64,000 nucleotides of DNA, taken from the NCBI RefSeq assembly GCF_000143415.4, contig NW_003314312.1:255159-319158 (forward strand), written 5' to 3'. Each line of letters starts with the position of its first letter. Position 1 is the stretch's first letter. Below, in pieces: positions 43,593 through 56,000 of the stretch. The notes beneath the pieces are model-generated. The model saw only the letters and a program-made list of their open reading frames with translations, was not told the origin of the DNA and did no database searches. A program made the position numbers and the translations under genes. Source of the DNA: Selaginella moellendorffii. Lineage: Eukaryota; Streptophyta; Lycopodiopsida; Selaginellales; Selaginellaceae.

Positions 43593-45833
43593 ATGGGCTT
43601 CGTCACCCCGAGAAGACCGCGCTTGTTAAGTAAGATGGGAGCTCGAGGTGTTGCTACTGTACGCGAGGCAGTGGCTCAGGAAGAGGAGGTAGTGGCAGCA
43701 GGGGACGTCAGGATACCGTTTGGACAGCACCAGGGACAGCCTCTCAAGTCTCTTCCGGAAGGCTACTTGAAGGTCCTTGCGCGCATGGCGAGATCAAAGT
43801 GGGGGTTGCTAGCGGAGGAGGTGCTCAGCGAACGGGGAAGCGTGGATGGGTGCAGGCAGAAGGCGAACGCAATCTTAGAGCAGGAAGCCTTTGCTCGCCT
43901 TCTCAGAAATGCCAGCAGTTTAGAGGCGGTGGAGTTGGTCCGTGCCAGGATCGACGAAAGCGGCGTTCGTCACAACGCCGAGCTGCTCAACGTTTTGATT
44001 CGAGTCTACGGCAAGTATGGATGCCTGGTGGAGGCAAAGCAGGTTCTAGACGGCATGCGCTATCAGAATGGAGAGTCGTGGAACACCATGATCCTCATGT
44101 ACGCTCAGAATGGACGACTGGAGGAGGCCAAGAGGACTTTCGATGCAATGCCAGTTCGAGACGCCGTCTGCTGGATCACGATGCTGAGGGCTTATGCCGC
44201 GTTCGAACTTCCAGGACTCGCCAGGGTAGTGTTTGAAGCCATGCCAATGCACGACTTAGAATCAGCGACAGAGATGATGGAGGTTCTTCTGTCGAAGGAG
44301 GAAAGACATCGAGTGAAGCTGGTCTTTGACGAGATGGTGGAAAAAGATGTCTGCGCTTACAACAGTATGCTTCGTGCATATACCCAGGAAGGGCATTCGA
44401 ATCGGGTGAGAGCCACAGCGGAGAAGATGCCAGAGTGGGACGTGGTGACGGTGAACACCATGCTTCAAGCGTTTGCCAGTGAGGGGTCTCTGGAGAACGC
44501 CGAACGATTGTTTGACGAGTTTCCTGAGCGCAACGAAGAGACCATCAGTATTATGCTGAGAGCATACGCCGCGTCCGGATGCTCTGAAGCAGCCCAGGCA
44601 ATGTTTGATCGGCTTGTACGTCGGAACGAGGAGCTCTGGACATTTCTAGTCATCGCGTACTCCAGAGCCGGGCAAGCAGCGGACGCAAAGTTGGTGTTTG
44701 ACAAAGTTCCTGGCAAGAGCGACCTTTCGTGGGCAGTCCTAACTGAAGAGTACGCCCAGAACTTGCAGCTGGAAGATGCAGAGGCCGTGTTTGACAAGGT
44801 TCCGAAGTGGAGCGTCCGATCGTGGATTGCTATGATATGGGCCTACGCTCAGAGCGGTCACGAGCAAATGGCCCGGATCATTTTTAACAGGTGCTCGACT
44901 TATGACGCGGGGGTCTGGAACGCATTCATTGCAGGAATGACTGTGCTAGGCCGTGCCAGTGATGCGATTCAACTTCTCAGAGGTATGAATCTGGAAGGTT
45001 TCCCTCCGGATAAGTTTACGTTCCTCAACCTTCTCAATGCTTGCAGTGCTGAGTGCCTGGCCAGGCAAGGTGGTAGTCTTTTCAAGGAGATGGTTGCTGA
45101 TCATGGCATGGCTCCGTGGAAAGATCACTACAGTGCAATGGTCGAGTTGCTGGGCCGGGCCAAGTATTTAAAAATAGGACAAGTTCTCGCCAACAGCATG
45201 CCATTCGAGCCGGATTATGCAACGTGGAAAGCTCTCTTTCATGCTTGTCGGCACCACCGAGACTTAAAGCTTGGACTGCGAGCTGCAAAGGAGCTTATTC
45301 TCTTGGATAGACACAACGCCCTGCCGTATACTCTGCTAGCAGAATCATATGCAGCAGCTGGCAAGCAGGATAAAGTGGCTGTCATCCAACGCGTGATGGA
45401 GAAAACTGGAATTAAGAGAAACTATGCTGCAAGCTGGATACTTGTCAAGGGCAGGTTCCAAAGCCTCATGATCGGAGATGCTGGACATCCGGAGAACAGC
45501 GAGATTCGTGCTCAGCTCAGGGAGCTGGTTGACAAGATTGAGAAGGAGGGATACAAGCCCGACACAACGCTGGTACTGGATAAGAACATGTCCGAAAAGG
45601 AGAGGGAGGACAGTTTACTTGATCACAGTGAGAAGCTTTCGCTTGCTTTCGGCATGGTCAGCACCAAGCCTCGGTGCCCGCTTCGAATCATCAACAGCTC
45701 GAGAGTATGCTCCGACTGCCACAATGCTCTCAGGTTGGCGTCGCTAGTAACTGGCCGGCTCATCGTTTTAAGGGACGACTCTCGGACTCATCACTTTGAG
45801 CGAGGCAAATGCTCATGCAGGGACATTTGGTAA
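43593..45833 (+). CDS. PPR-DYW protein with an N-terminal FGxxxGxxL (DUF3820-like) domain
   Basis: Intronless, 746 residues. After a basic, possibly organelle-targeting start, residues about 33-72 read VRIPFGQHQGQPLKSLPEGY, with LKVLARM and WGLLAEEV, resembling the small DUF3820-type domain (bacterial-like FGK.kG.pl.dLP..YL.WL). About 14 PPR motifs follow, many with the LVFD/VFDKVP..S..SW pattern. The end has E and E+ motifs and a DYW deaminase domain: GYKPDTTLVL (PG box), DHSEKLSLAFG (HxE active site), CSDCHNALRLAS (zinc Cys pair) and THHFERGKCSCRDIW. The last three residues are DIW instead of DYW. Such proteins perform C-to-U RNA editing in plastids or mitochondria. The start is the first ATG; an upstream TTG is not used. 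Confidence 0.87.
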   Translation: MGFVTPRRPRLLSKMGARGVATVREAVAQEEEVVAAGDVRIPFGQHQGQPLKSLPEGYLKVLARMARSKWGLLAEEVLSERGSVDGCRQKANAILEQEAFARLLRNASSLEAVELVRARIDESGVRHNAELLNVLIRVYGKYGCLVEAKQVLDGMRYQNGESWNTMILMYAQNGRLEEAKRTFDAMPVRDAVCWITMLRAYAAFELPGLARVVFEAMPMHDLESATEMMEVLLSKEERHRVKLVFDEMVEKDVCAYNSMLRAYTQEGHSNRVRATAEKMPEWDVVTVNTMLQAFASEGSLENAERLFDEFPERNEETISIMLRAYAASGCSEAAQAMFDRLVRRNEELWTFLVIAYSRAGQAADAKLVFDKVPGKSDLSWAVLTEEYAQNLQLEDAEAVFDKVPKWSVRSWIAMIWAYAQSGHEQMARIIFNRCSTYDAGVWNAFIAGMTVLGRASDAIQLLRGMNLEGFPPDKFTFLNLLNACSAECLARQGGSLFKEMVADHGMAPWKDHYSAMVELLGRAKYLKIGQVLANSMPFEPDYATWKALFHACRHHRDLKLGLRAAKELILLDRHNALPYTLLAESYAAAGKQDKVAVIQRVMEKTGIKRNYAASWILVKGRFQSLMIGDAGHPENSEIRAQLRELVDKIEKEGYKPDTTLVLDKNMSEKEREDSLLDHSEKLSLAFGMVSTKPRCPLRIINSSRVCSDCHNALRLASLVTGRLIVLRDDSRTHHFERGKCSCRDIW

Positions 45834-46233
45834 GAGCCGATGTTTCTTTTCGTGGTATTAAAAGGGTTTCCTGCAGCACGATGCGGTGAGATGGAAAGTG
45901 ACACGAATTTTACACCTGAAGGTGCCTTTCACCAGAGGAACAGATCGATATTTACATTTGCAACGTGAGAAAACTGTTCCTCGGGCACGGCGTGGCTGGA
46001 AAAGAAGGGAAAAGTCCTCGTTCTCATTGGAAAGGGATTGGGGTCAGAGGAAGCGGACGAGCTGCGAATCTTGCTAAAGTTTCACGGCATTGGGAGGCAA
46101 GATTTTTCTTCCATTTTGATGGAACCTTCTGCCAATACATGATTTGAGGAGGAAGGGAGGAAAAGGTCGGCATACGTTCGTACGTATGGTAGTGTAATCG
46201 AGCACTCAACTTGGTTTCGACGGTTACTTCTAG

Positions 46234-47990
46234 CTATACAATTTCGGCACTCCGTTCGTCGCTCGTGTAGTAAGAAACTTCTGATGGTGACAGAATGCGG
46301 ATCCCTCGAACAGAGCTGACGAATTCTCTGCAAGCAAGTAAAGTAAGTATCCTTTTCGTTTCTGTTTTCTTGTCTAATGAATACTAAATGTGACTTACTC
46401 CCAGGGATCATCGCCAACGAGCAACAGATCGTTCTCCTTGTCCACGAAAACGAGCTGCCATCCGTTCCTCTGATCGAGTTGTCCATCCAATCCAAACATT
46501 CTCGACAATTCGGCCCGGAGTTCGACGTAGTTCTTGAAACGAGCCACGTCTACGGCCCTTCCGATCGAGCCAAGCTTGTACACCTGGAAGTCGATTATCA
46601 CGAAACAACGATCAAACTCCGAAAGGATAAACTAAGAAGGCAGGAAACGACGGGCGGACCTTTGTGAAAGTTCTTTGACGCTGATGCTGAAGCTGCTGCT
46701 GCTGCTGCGGAGGCTGGTGGATCGGTTTGGGCTGTTTGGAAGAATTATCAGCGACAACACAACTATCTGGTGAAGATGACGAGACAATGTTCTTCAAGTC
46801 GGCAATCACCTGATCGACCACCGCAGGCGACGGGCTCAGAGGCATGTTGTTCTTCACGGCGATGGAACTCGATATGCCTCCCTGGCTCCTAAAATTCCCG
46901 GAGGGTGGCATCATCATATGAGAGCCGTTCGCAACACCGGGACCAATACTGAAACATCCCCCGCCGCTCGTTGTTGCAACTGGAGTCTGGGGATCCTGCT
47001 GCAAGATGACGCTGTTCTCTGAACTCATGAGCTCTTGGTGAAGATGGTGGTGGTGGTGATGAAGCTGCTGCTGCTGTTGGTGGTGGTGATCCAGCGCTGC
47101 GGTGACATTTACGGTGCTGTTGAAGTCACCACCCAGCCAGATTCCTGCTCCGGACCCAGCCAAATTCGCAGCGAGAGCTCCTGGAGGTGGCGGCGACGCA
47201 AACCACTTTGTGGTGGCGGTGGAAGGACTGGATTTGAGGGACTGCTGCTGCAAGTCCTTGAAATCCGGGACACTAGCAGTGCTCCTCATGGGGCTGGAGG
47301 ACATGGTGGTCACAGGCTTGCTCACAGGCTTTGGAGGTGGAGTGGAGGGAAGAATCACAGCCGGAGGTGGTGTGGAGGAGGAGGATGGAGGATTGATGAG
47401 GGAAGAGGGGAAAATCACAGGAGGAATGCTCATCATCAGCTGTTGAGAAGGCATCATCATGATCTTGGAGGAAGAACAGGAAGCTAATGGATCCACCAGA
47501 GCTACATCACTGGTTGTGGAGATTGAGGAGGAGAGTGGATGCAAAGATGGGGGATACAAAGATCTGGTGTCAAGCATGGAGAGTGGGCTGTTGGTGGTGA
47601 AGCTGGGATTTTGGTGGGATTGGAAGGATTGTGGTGTGCTTGGAGGATTGTTGGTAGCACCACCACTGCCAGTGGTGATTGTGGTTGTGGTTGCCACTGG
47701 TGGATGATACTTGTGGTGCTGCTGGCCAAGTTTGGAGGTGTCAATACTGCTCCTGATTTCTTGAAGGGCGATTGCTGCCATGGCCCTTTGCTGCAAGCTG
47801 AGAGCAGCCCCTGCTTGAGCTGAAGTTGCTACCACTGGGATCTGATCACTTGAATCTCTTTGCTGCTGTTGTTTTTGGTGCTGCTGGTGTTGATGTTGTA
47901 GTTGTTGCTGCTGCTGCTGCTGCTGATGGTGATGTTGGTGTTGTTGTTGCTGATGTTGTTGTAATCTAAGAAGCATTTGGTGATCTAGAA

Positions 47991-48024
<34 letters not shown>

Positions 48025-48129
48025 CAAATTCATACCTTGGGGATCTTGAATCCACGAGACTCTCGACATTTTCCTCAGCTCCTCGTCGCTCGAGATACTG
48101 TTCTTCCGCTTCCGTGTGGGACAGTCCAT
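46234..48129 (-). CDS. ARF-like protein without B3 domain (Q-rich middle region plus PB1)
   Basis: Three exons on the minus strand: 48129-46660, 46583-46399 and 46327-46234, giving 582 residues. The N-terminus [20 protein letters not shown] is basic; then come poly-Gln and Gln/His stretches (encoded by CAG repeats at about 47870-48025) and a Ser/Pro/Gln-rich region of 400 residues, like the middle region of activating auxin response factors. The C-terminal PB1 domain has [54 protein letters not shown] and [16 protein letters not shown], typical of ARF/IAA proteins. No B3 DNA-binding domain is present in this frame or in the 2.4 kb upstream. It resembles the non-canonical ARFs known from early land plants, which act through PB1 contacts. 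A GA/CT-rich leader is found upstream. Confidence 0.82.
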
Positions 48130-48790
48130 GCTGCTGTCGCTGCGGTCTTTTCAGTGCTCATCACTAGGCACTAATGACGATGATAAGCCGTGCTCTCTTG
48201 TTGTGTGTGTGTGTGTTGGAGAGCAATGCGAGCACTTGCCGGATCAAGGCATTTGCTGCCGGATCGCCATTATGGGATGAGCAGTGCCTTGCCTACAAGC
48301 ACGCACGGTTTGGGGATTCTAGACCTCCTCGCAAAGGCTAGAGTCGGGTACACACACACACAGAAGGAGACATACACGCACAAGACAAGCTTATATGATC
48401 TTTCTTTTCATCTATCTTATTTTCTCTCTCTTCAAATCTTGAAACTCCTTTTCTGAAGAATTGCTGAGCTTCTGCGCTGCTGCAGTCAATTCCAATCACA
48501 GCGCTTTACTACTACAAGATATGCCTTAGATGCAAACTCTCTTCGCAATTGGGGTTACATGGAATGCTCTCTTTCACGGGATGGATCACTGTGGATTGGA
48601 TGGCTTCCAAAACAGACACGCAATTTCCAAGTTGAGTGTGTGTGCGGGCGTGAATGTGGGGACATTGACACCACATGAATCAAAAAATTGACACCTCCCA
48701 GGAGAGCAACGCTGGCTGCCTGCCAACTTTGAATCGTCCAAACAATGGGGCTTTGATATCATCCATCCGTACCGCGTCGGTGGATGGCCC

Positions 48791-48830
<40 letters not shown>

Positions 48831-50560
48831 TGCGAATTTCCTGGAAGAATTGGGTGAATGTTTTTGCTCTCTCCATTTCATTGGTGAATGTTTTTACTAC
48901 ATTTTTATTCTTTGTTATTTGCTCCTTTATTTTGGCTGAAGGGATTGCTACTGGCTCTGATTGTGCCCTACAGCGACACGCACGTCTCTTGTTTCCCTTA
49001 CAACGCAAAATCACCGACTTCTAATCTCTCTCCCGAAATCCTCCTCCACTTACTTGCAAGCACCGGTCCACACAACCTTAGCAAATATCAAAGCTCGTCT
49101 GCTGGCCGGGAAGGCCAACGGGCATTTTGTCTTTATGGTTGCATGTAGCGCACACCAGACTGCGCAGCTGTATGTTGGGACCCCACGAAGGAAAGAAAGT
49201 GAAGACTTTCATAAACATATAAGTTGCTGTATTACAAACTTAACCAATATTAGCCATCGTTGGAAAATGAAAGAAGTTGGGTTGGGAGACTTGTCCTTGT
49301 TTGCTGCTGTTTGTATGTATGTGATTTAATAAGGCTGTCCTGTTTCTTTTGATATACATATATCATTTCTTATTAGTTTTTATCTGGATCCGGCCTGGTC
49401 CTCTTGCTGCTCCTTCTGCTGCTGCTGCGGCTGCTGGAATGCCCTTTCAGGGCAACTTCTGTCCACTGGCTGGTTGATGATGGGTATATCACTGGTGGGT
49501 TTCCAAAAGAAATGCTACGATTGTCGGGCAGAAGTTGCTGCAGTTGCCGCCATTGAATTTTGCTGATTACAACTCAATTACAGAGGGAAAAAGCATGAGC
49601 CTGACAGCATCTTAATCGATTGGCCGTGCACAGTTGCACAGTTACTATTTTGGCACGGGTTCTTGACTTTTGCAGTGGGATTTGAACTGGATGACTAGCT
49701 GATCACGCATGGGTGAGAAAATTTGCAGCAATCCATCCGTTGACTCTTTCGCAACTTCTCTAGGCGTTGTTTAAGCTAGATTTCTGTGTCGTTTCTCAGG
49801 TGACAGGAAAACAAAGCACGCAAGCAAGAAAGCGAGAAGAACAAGCAAATGAGGGACAAAAGAACCACACACTGTGGCTTTTGTTTTTATCACACTATTA
49901 CAATATTGGAGAAAGTGTTTTCAAATCGTTAATGATACTTAATTTCGCTTCTGCAAGCCTTCGTGGAAGCACAAAAGCCCCACTCCCTCCAACATGGTTT
50001 GGGATTAGAGGCCGGTTCTTGTCGGAACATCGTTGAACTTACAAGAGACAAAGCTGGAAGTTGGTTGTTTCGTGATCATGATCCCATAAGCATTGCTGCT
50101 ATAAAATTTGTATCCTTTCTGGTTACACAGAAATATAAATTGTATAGGTTGATTCATCATCGCCAGACTTTTGACCAGTTCTCGTGAGACAAAATCAAGT
50201 TTCATAAAAAAAAAAATTCTTAATTTTCATCGTGTTCTTCTTGTTTTGTTGATATGCGTCGTCTTCCACGTACGTAGCGGGACATATCTCATCTAGCTGA
50301 CGAAAGAGAGCGAGAGAGGAAGACAGCTTCAAATTTATTTTATATTTTTAATTCTTCGATGCACAACAAGAGCGTTGATGATCTCCCTATCAATTAGCTT
50401 GTCACAGTTTCAAAAGTTACTTACTTGGAGTCAAACTGATGCCAAGTTGGAAAGTCTCCAGAAGTCAACATCATGAAACCCGAGTGGATATGACTGTGCT
50501 AGCTATATAGAATGGCATTCATCTCTCAATCTTCTTGATCTTACATCTCTATCTGGGGGC
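48130..50560. other. promoter side of the ARF-like gene and intergenic DNA
   Basis: No coding region is supported. Contents are a 31-base CT/GA microsatellite at 48796-48826 (likely in the 5' UTR or promoter of the ARF-like gene), a GCTGCT-rich run near 49405-49440, and otherwise unremarkable sequence. Short open frames are not conserved-looking. Confidence 0.5.
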
Positions 50561-50602
50561 CACTCTTTGAAATCCCTTGGCTACAAAACCTCCAGCAGTC
50601 CC

Positions 50603-50668
50603 ATGGACAGCTCAAAGCTCTTGTGGGCTCCAGTGGCTTGTCTCCTTCTGGAATTTTCTGTCATTGTG
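50603..50668 (+). pseudogene. orphan signal-peptide exon
   Basis: ATG at 50603 opens 22 codons, MDSSKLLWAPVACLLLEFSV then IV, a clear signal peptide, followed exactly by a donor site GTAGGT. A TATATAG sequence lies about 95 bases upstream. No following exon is recognisable before the inverted repeat and the gap, so the rest of the gene is lost, unsequenced or far away. The phase-0 ending is like the lectin signal exons in this window, but the peptide differs. Confidence 0.4.
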
Positions 50669-51023
50669 GTAGGTTAATTTACATTGAGTTATTTTTATTT
50701 GAATTTTAGATAGAACTGAAGCTGAATTATCAAACTTGAAGAATATGTTTAATTGTAGTTGCCTGGATGGTTATATTCCATAATGTTTTTAAAAGTATCA
50801 TTCTACAATCTTACTGTAAAATAGGGTCTCTTACAGTAGAGACATGTCAAAGGCAAAATCCAAGTCATATGCCAATCTTTAAAAGCCTAAGTGGAACTCA
50901 AAATATAATATAATAATAACAATAATTTATTTTAATAATAATTATTATTACTATTATTATTACTGGTTTTACAATTTCCATCATGTTTAGTAAAAATACA
51001 CATTATTCCATGTTTATAGTAAC

Positions 51024-51605
51024 TGAGGGGGGAGGCATACCTTGGGTAGGGGGCATGGTATTGCAATATATTTCAATTTAAAAAATATGTGTGTTTGAAT
51101 TGTTTAAACACACATGTTTGACTCACAAAATAACCTTTTGGTTGCCACTTTTTTTTCAAGACATATATATATTACCATGCACCATATATAGATTCTTAAT
51201 CCATGTAAGTTTATTGCCACATTAGCATCTTCTTTTTTAAATTTAGCAAGAATAGCAAGAATGTGTGGCAAAATGATTAATTTATCAGCCTGATAGGAAG
51301 TGCAACTAAACTATGCATCATAGACACTACCCACAATTGGCAATAAGTCTCCACATATTGGTTAATATCCACTACCATCTGTGCCAATTTAGTAACACCA
51401 TTACCACACTAGAGTGTTCAATTAGGGCTCCTGATATTCTGGGGGCACTAGGCATGCACTCACAATCTTAACAACTACATGCACTTAGGCATCAATCTAA
51501 AGTCTAGCTGATCTCTACAAGAATCGTGAATGTAGCATGTATTGTGAAATGGTGCACAAGCTCTTCACTAAGAACAATTTTAGGAGAATGCTTTATTTCG
51601 TTAAA
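51024..51605. repeat. left arm of a large diverged inverted repeat
   Basis: The arm runs from GGCATGGTATTGCAATATAT to a block with CAAGCTCTTCACTAAGAACA. Its reverse complement, with perhaps a quarter of positions changed, lies at about 52450-53020 in collinear order. Confidence 0.75.
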
Positions 51606-51700
51606 GTGGAACTTATTCAGTAAACTGGGACATTAATTAGCATGTGTCCACATGCCATTTCCTAGTACTTAATTAATATTTATTAATATTTCTATCAGTG

Positions 51701-51800
51701 NNNNNNNNNNNNNNNNNNNNNNNNNNNNNNNNNNNNNNNNNNNNNNNNNNNNNNNNNNNNNNNNNNNNNNNNNNNNNNNNNNNNNNNNNNNNNNNNNNNN
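51701..51800. other. assembly gap (100 N)
   Basis: Undetermined bases between the two arms of the inverted repeat, next to a long TA microsatellite. A nominal 100 N suggests a gap of unknown size. Confidence 0.99.
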
Positions 51801-51956
51801 TGAAAATAGTACAAAGGAAGTACTTATAAACTATACTTGTAGTATTTAAATTATAAAAGAAAATATAAACTTTTCTCAAACGATATATTATATTAGACTA
51901 CTTTACATTATTTTTTCCTAATATTTTATACATATATATAGCTACTATATGTATGT

Positions 51957-52211
<255 letters not shown>

Positions 52212-52449
52212 TTCAATTACACACAAAATTATTATGTACACAATCATGTTTTGAATGCTATATAGCAATCAAAAGTGATTATGTGCATTATAATATTTGC
52301 ATTAGGGCATGCCACATGTATAGGGGTATGCCATATGTACAAGCATTTTATGCCATATATAGCCATGTCATCTCTTTGTTGACAACAAAATTTAGTGTGC
52401 CATATCACACCAAAATCTCTATCAATCCATTGATAACTTATTTGCTGCT

Positions 52450-53020
52450 GCTATAGAATTTTACTCCCTTGGATCAAATGTTTGTTCTTGGTGAAGAGCT
52501 TGAGTGCCTTATCGCAATACATGTGACATTTGTGATTCTTGCATATTCTGAGGGAAATGTTGGCCAACTCTAGATTGATATAGTCATTAAAGACCACAAG
52601 TGCATGCTTAGTGCCCCCACAACATCAAGAGCCTTGATCAAGTGCTCCAATATGGCAATGGTGTTGCCAAATTGGTATAGCCAATATATGAAGGCTCATG
52701 GCTAACACTCTTTTAGCAAGTAAAGTTTACAATGCCTAGTTTAAATGTGCTTCTAATCAAGTTGATAGATCAATCATCTTGCTATGTATTCTTGCCATTC
52801 TTGCCAAGTTTAAAAACAAATAAGATGATGTTGATGTGGCAAATAAACTGACATGGATTAACAATTCATACATATGCCTAGAAATAAAAGTGGCAACCAA
52901 AAAATTATTTTATAAGCCATACATGTTTGTTTAAACAATTCAAATACACATGTGTTTTAAATTGATATATATTGCAGTATAATACAGTTTTTTGCCATGC
53001 CCCCACCTCCTATTAGAAGC
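52450..53020. repeat. right arm of the large diverged inverted repeat
   Basis: In reverse complement this matches 51024-51605. Shared landmarks are GCAAGAATGGCAAGAAT against GCAAGAATAGCAAGAAT, GGGGGCACTAAGCATGCACT against GGGGGCACTAGGCATGCACT, and GGTTGCCACTTTT in both. Confidence 0.75.
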
Positions 53021-56000
53021 TTATCATTAAGAGAAGTGGAGATAATAAATCTACTAAAGTACTAAACAATGAATATTTCTGAGTACAAAATCCTCAAAAG
53101 CCTTACTTACCTTTATAATGGCTTTAGAAACTAACCCTTAAAACCTATTTTAGGTATAAGTCTAGCATAACAAATCTTGAGTTCAAATCCCATGAGCAAA
53201 GGTTTAGGGTTTGATTCCTCTTATGGCCAATAATAGTGAATATACTCTTTAATAAATATAAAAAAATGGTAAATACATAATATACATGACATTATCCCCT
53301 CTAATGAGCATTGAGTGGCAATAAAAGTGGTTTATGACCAGACTTAAATAGATATTACTGATGGAAATTTATAACTAACTCAGAAGCATAATAAGCATGA
53401 TTGCTAGGAGAATACTCAAGCTAATCTACCAAATAATAGATTTTTCTCATTAACCTCTAAAAATTGCTAGTGCTAAAACCATGCTTTTCCTTGTTATGTT
53501 AACTATTAGTGATGTCCATTTCCATTGTCTCATTAGTAGTCCAAAACCACTCATACTACTAACCCATTTTTCCAAAACTAGACATCTTAGCATCTTTAGG
53601 ATGTCTAAAATATAGGGAATACTATCCTCCCATATCTCTTCTTTAAACACCTTTAATTATTAAGCAAGAGGACCATGCTTTTGCATTTCCACAATTAAAG
53701 ACTTTTGGATGATATTTCAAAATAACACAGCCTAATATGAGCATTATAAGTATTCCTTACACCTTTAGCCACCAAAGTGCCCCAACCATATAGTTAAAGC
53801 AAGGTTCTGATAAAGTATATAAAGTATCCAAGTAAATAATGCCACCTATAATTGGATTGGGCTAAAGGAGCTAAAAATGGTTCTTGAACAATTCACCATA
53901 TTTGTACCTTGGACTCCTTAGTATTTATATTATTATCAAATCCTGTACATGTATAACTCTAAATATAGTTGATATTTTGAACACTTTGGTTTCTTAGAAG
54001 GGTGAGATGGTTTCGTGGGTTCTAGAACTTTGGTTTTGACACTTACACTTGTTACAACATTTGCCACATATTAATCAATCTTTTATTCCTTTCTAAAAAC
54101 TCACTTATTAATTGCTTTGTGCTTGTTCTTTGAGTGTGTTTTTGGAGTTTCACTCTTGCTCTCGATTTTTATGTTGGAGATTTTTATCTAAATGTATTAC
54201 ATTTATTGGACTTCTACTTGCCACATGATCTTGAACTCTATTTTAGTATTTAAGGAATTTTTTATAGACAAAGTTTGATGTCCTCATCAAATGATAACCT
54301 AACCCTATCATGAATTATCATTTATCTTCAACACATTAATGGTTTCACATATAAAACTCATCATGCCTTATACATCCTTATGCACCCTTTAACTTATAGG
54401 TTTAGCCTCTCACTCATGAGGATTCCCTCTCTCTATAAGTCTAGATCCATTGGAGATACTTTTATTATCTCCATTTCACTATCCATTCCAAAGTAGTTTT
54501 AAACTATACCACTGTAAGTATCAAGTATATGAGATATTAGCGTGTGATTGAGAAGCTTAATATATGACTCTTAGATTCAATTTTTTAAATGTCATTGACA
54601 TTTTCCCATACACACTTTTGTTATATACACTTTATTTCTCCATTTTGGGAAATTTCTTACTTGAAGAACTTTATTGCCTTTTGATGCTTTGTATTTAGTC
54701 ATTCGATCTTTCTACCTTAGGATCTTTAATCCTTTATTTCTTTTTAGGTTTATTAGGGTTACTTATAATCTTATCATTTAGTTACATTATTACTCTATTT
54801 TTTTGGTGGAGTGGGCTTTCCTTCCCTTAGAAATTTATGAATTTTCCCATATATTTGTTAACACCTATCCCTTAGAGGTTTCTCTCCTAGTTTATCATTT
54901 AAATTCACTCTAATATCATTCTTGGCTACTAGTATTTTACTCCTATTATGTAGTCATTGTAACTAGTAATATAAGATCACCACCTCCAACCTTAGGGACA
55001 TTCTTTGTTTCATAACAAAGACTCTATTTTATAAAATTTCATGAAATATTCATTTTAAATTTTGCCATTATTCATAACCCAATTTCATAACCCTTTTATG
55101 AGTCCTTCCCTAGAAACTACTTTTTGGAATTCATAATATCAATAATCATTTGACTTTAAATGTCTTTGCCATTTAGTTAACTTAACCAATTTACACTATC
55201 ATCAATTATTCAAATCACTAGTTTGAACTAAAAATCTTATTTTATAACTTTGTAAGGAGCTTGTAATTGATTAGCCATAAGATCATGTTATAATCCTATA
55301 TAGCCACCTCAACATATTCATCTATTAATATTAGATCTTCTTGACCCTTTAGTTATTAACCATGACTTTAGAGGCATCCCTCACACTCCTTCTGGCCAAG
55401 GGTCCATGTCAATTGAGATTGGGTATCTTCACTATATTTTTTACATCACTGACACTAGAGTATTTTGTAAACTTTTGGATTTAGACTAGAGTTTACATTT
55501 GATATTAGAGTGGTTTTAAACCTGACTCTATTAGTTAGCTAGGGGAATCACATCACATATTAATTAACATTTGGTAGATTTAATTTATTTTGGCTAAGCT
55601 CGACCTAAGGGGTATGGTGTCAAGAAAGTGGGGTTCTTAGAAAAGCTACAACTCTTAGCTTTCGTTCACAGGGGTGTGAATTTTCAGAAAAGTGTGGTGG
55701 GAAACTAAAGGGAACGATTCAATCTATAAAGTTTAAATATAAAGGGAAAAAGCTCTTTTCCAATCAATTATGGATTTTGGGATATTTGGGGTTAAATGTC
55801 CTTAGGTTTAAATAGTATTAGGCTAGGTGACCTCTCAAGAAATCTAATCTAAGAGCTTACATAGATCTTCTTAGGAAATTTAAATCCAAGAGCTTATATA
55901 TTCCAATTAGATATGTTGGATTTTCAAATCAAACACACTAATTGTGGATCACAATTTTGGGGCATCCTTCATTTGACAATATGCCTCCTTACTGAAAATC

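Noticed and set aside
47035-47823. Plus-strand frames opposite the ARF-like gene (Gly/Val-rich and Leu-rich)
   Set aside because: Antisense of CAG and CCA repeats of the ARF-like coding region, with no recognisable domain.
53450-53650. Minus-strand frame of 66 codons with Trp-rich sequence
   Set aside because: Resembles no known protein; reverse-transcriptase motifs are absent and the surroundings are AT-rich repeat DNA.
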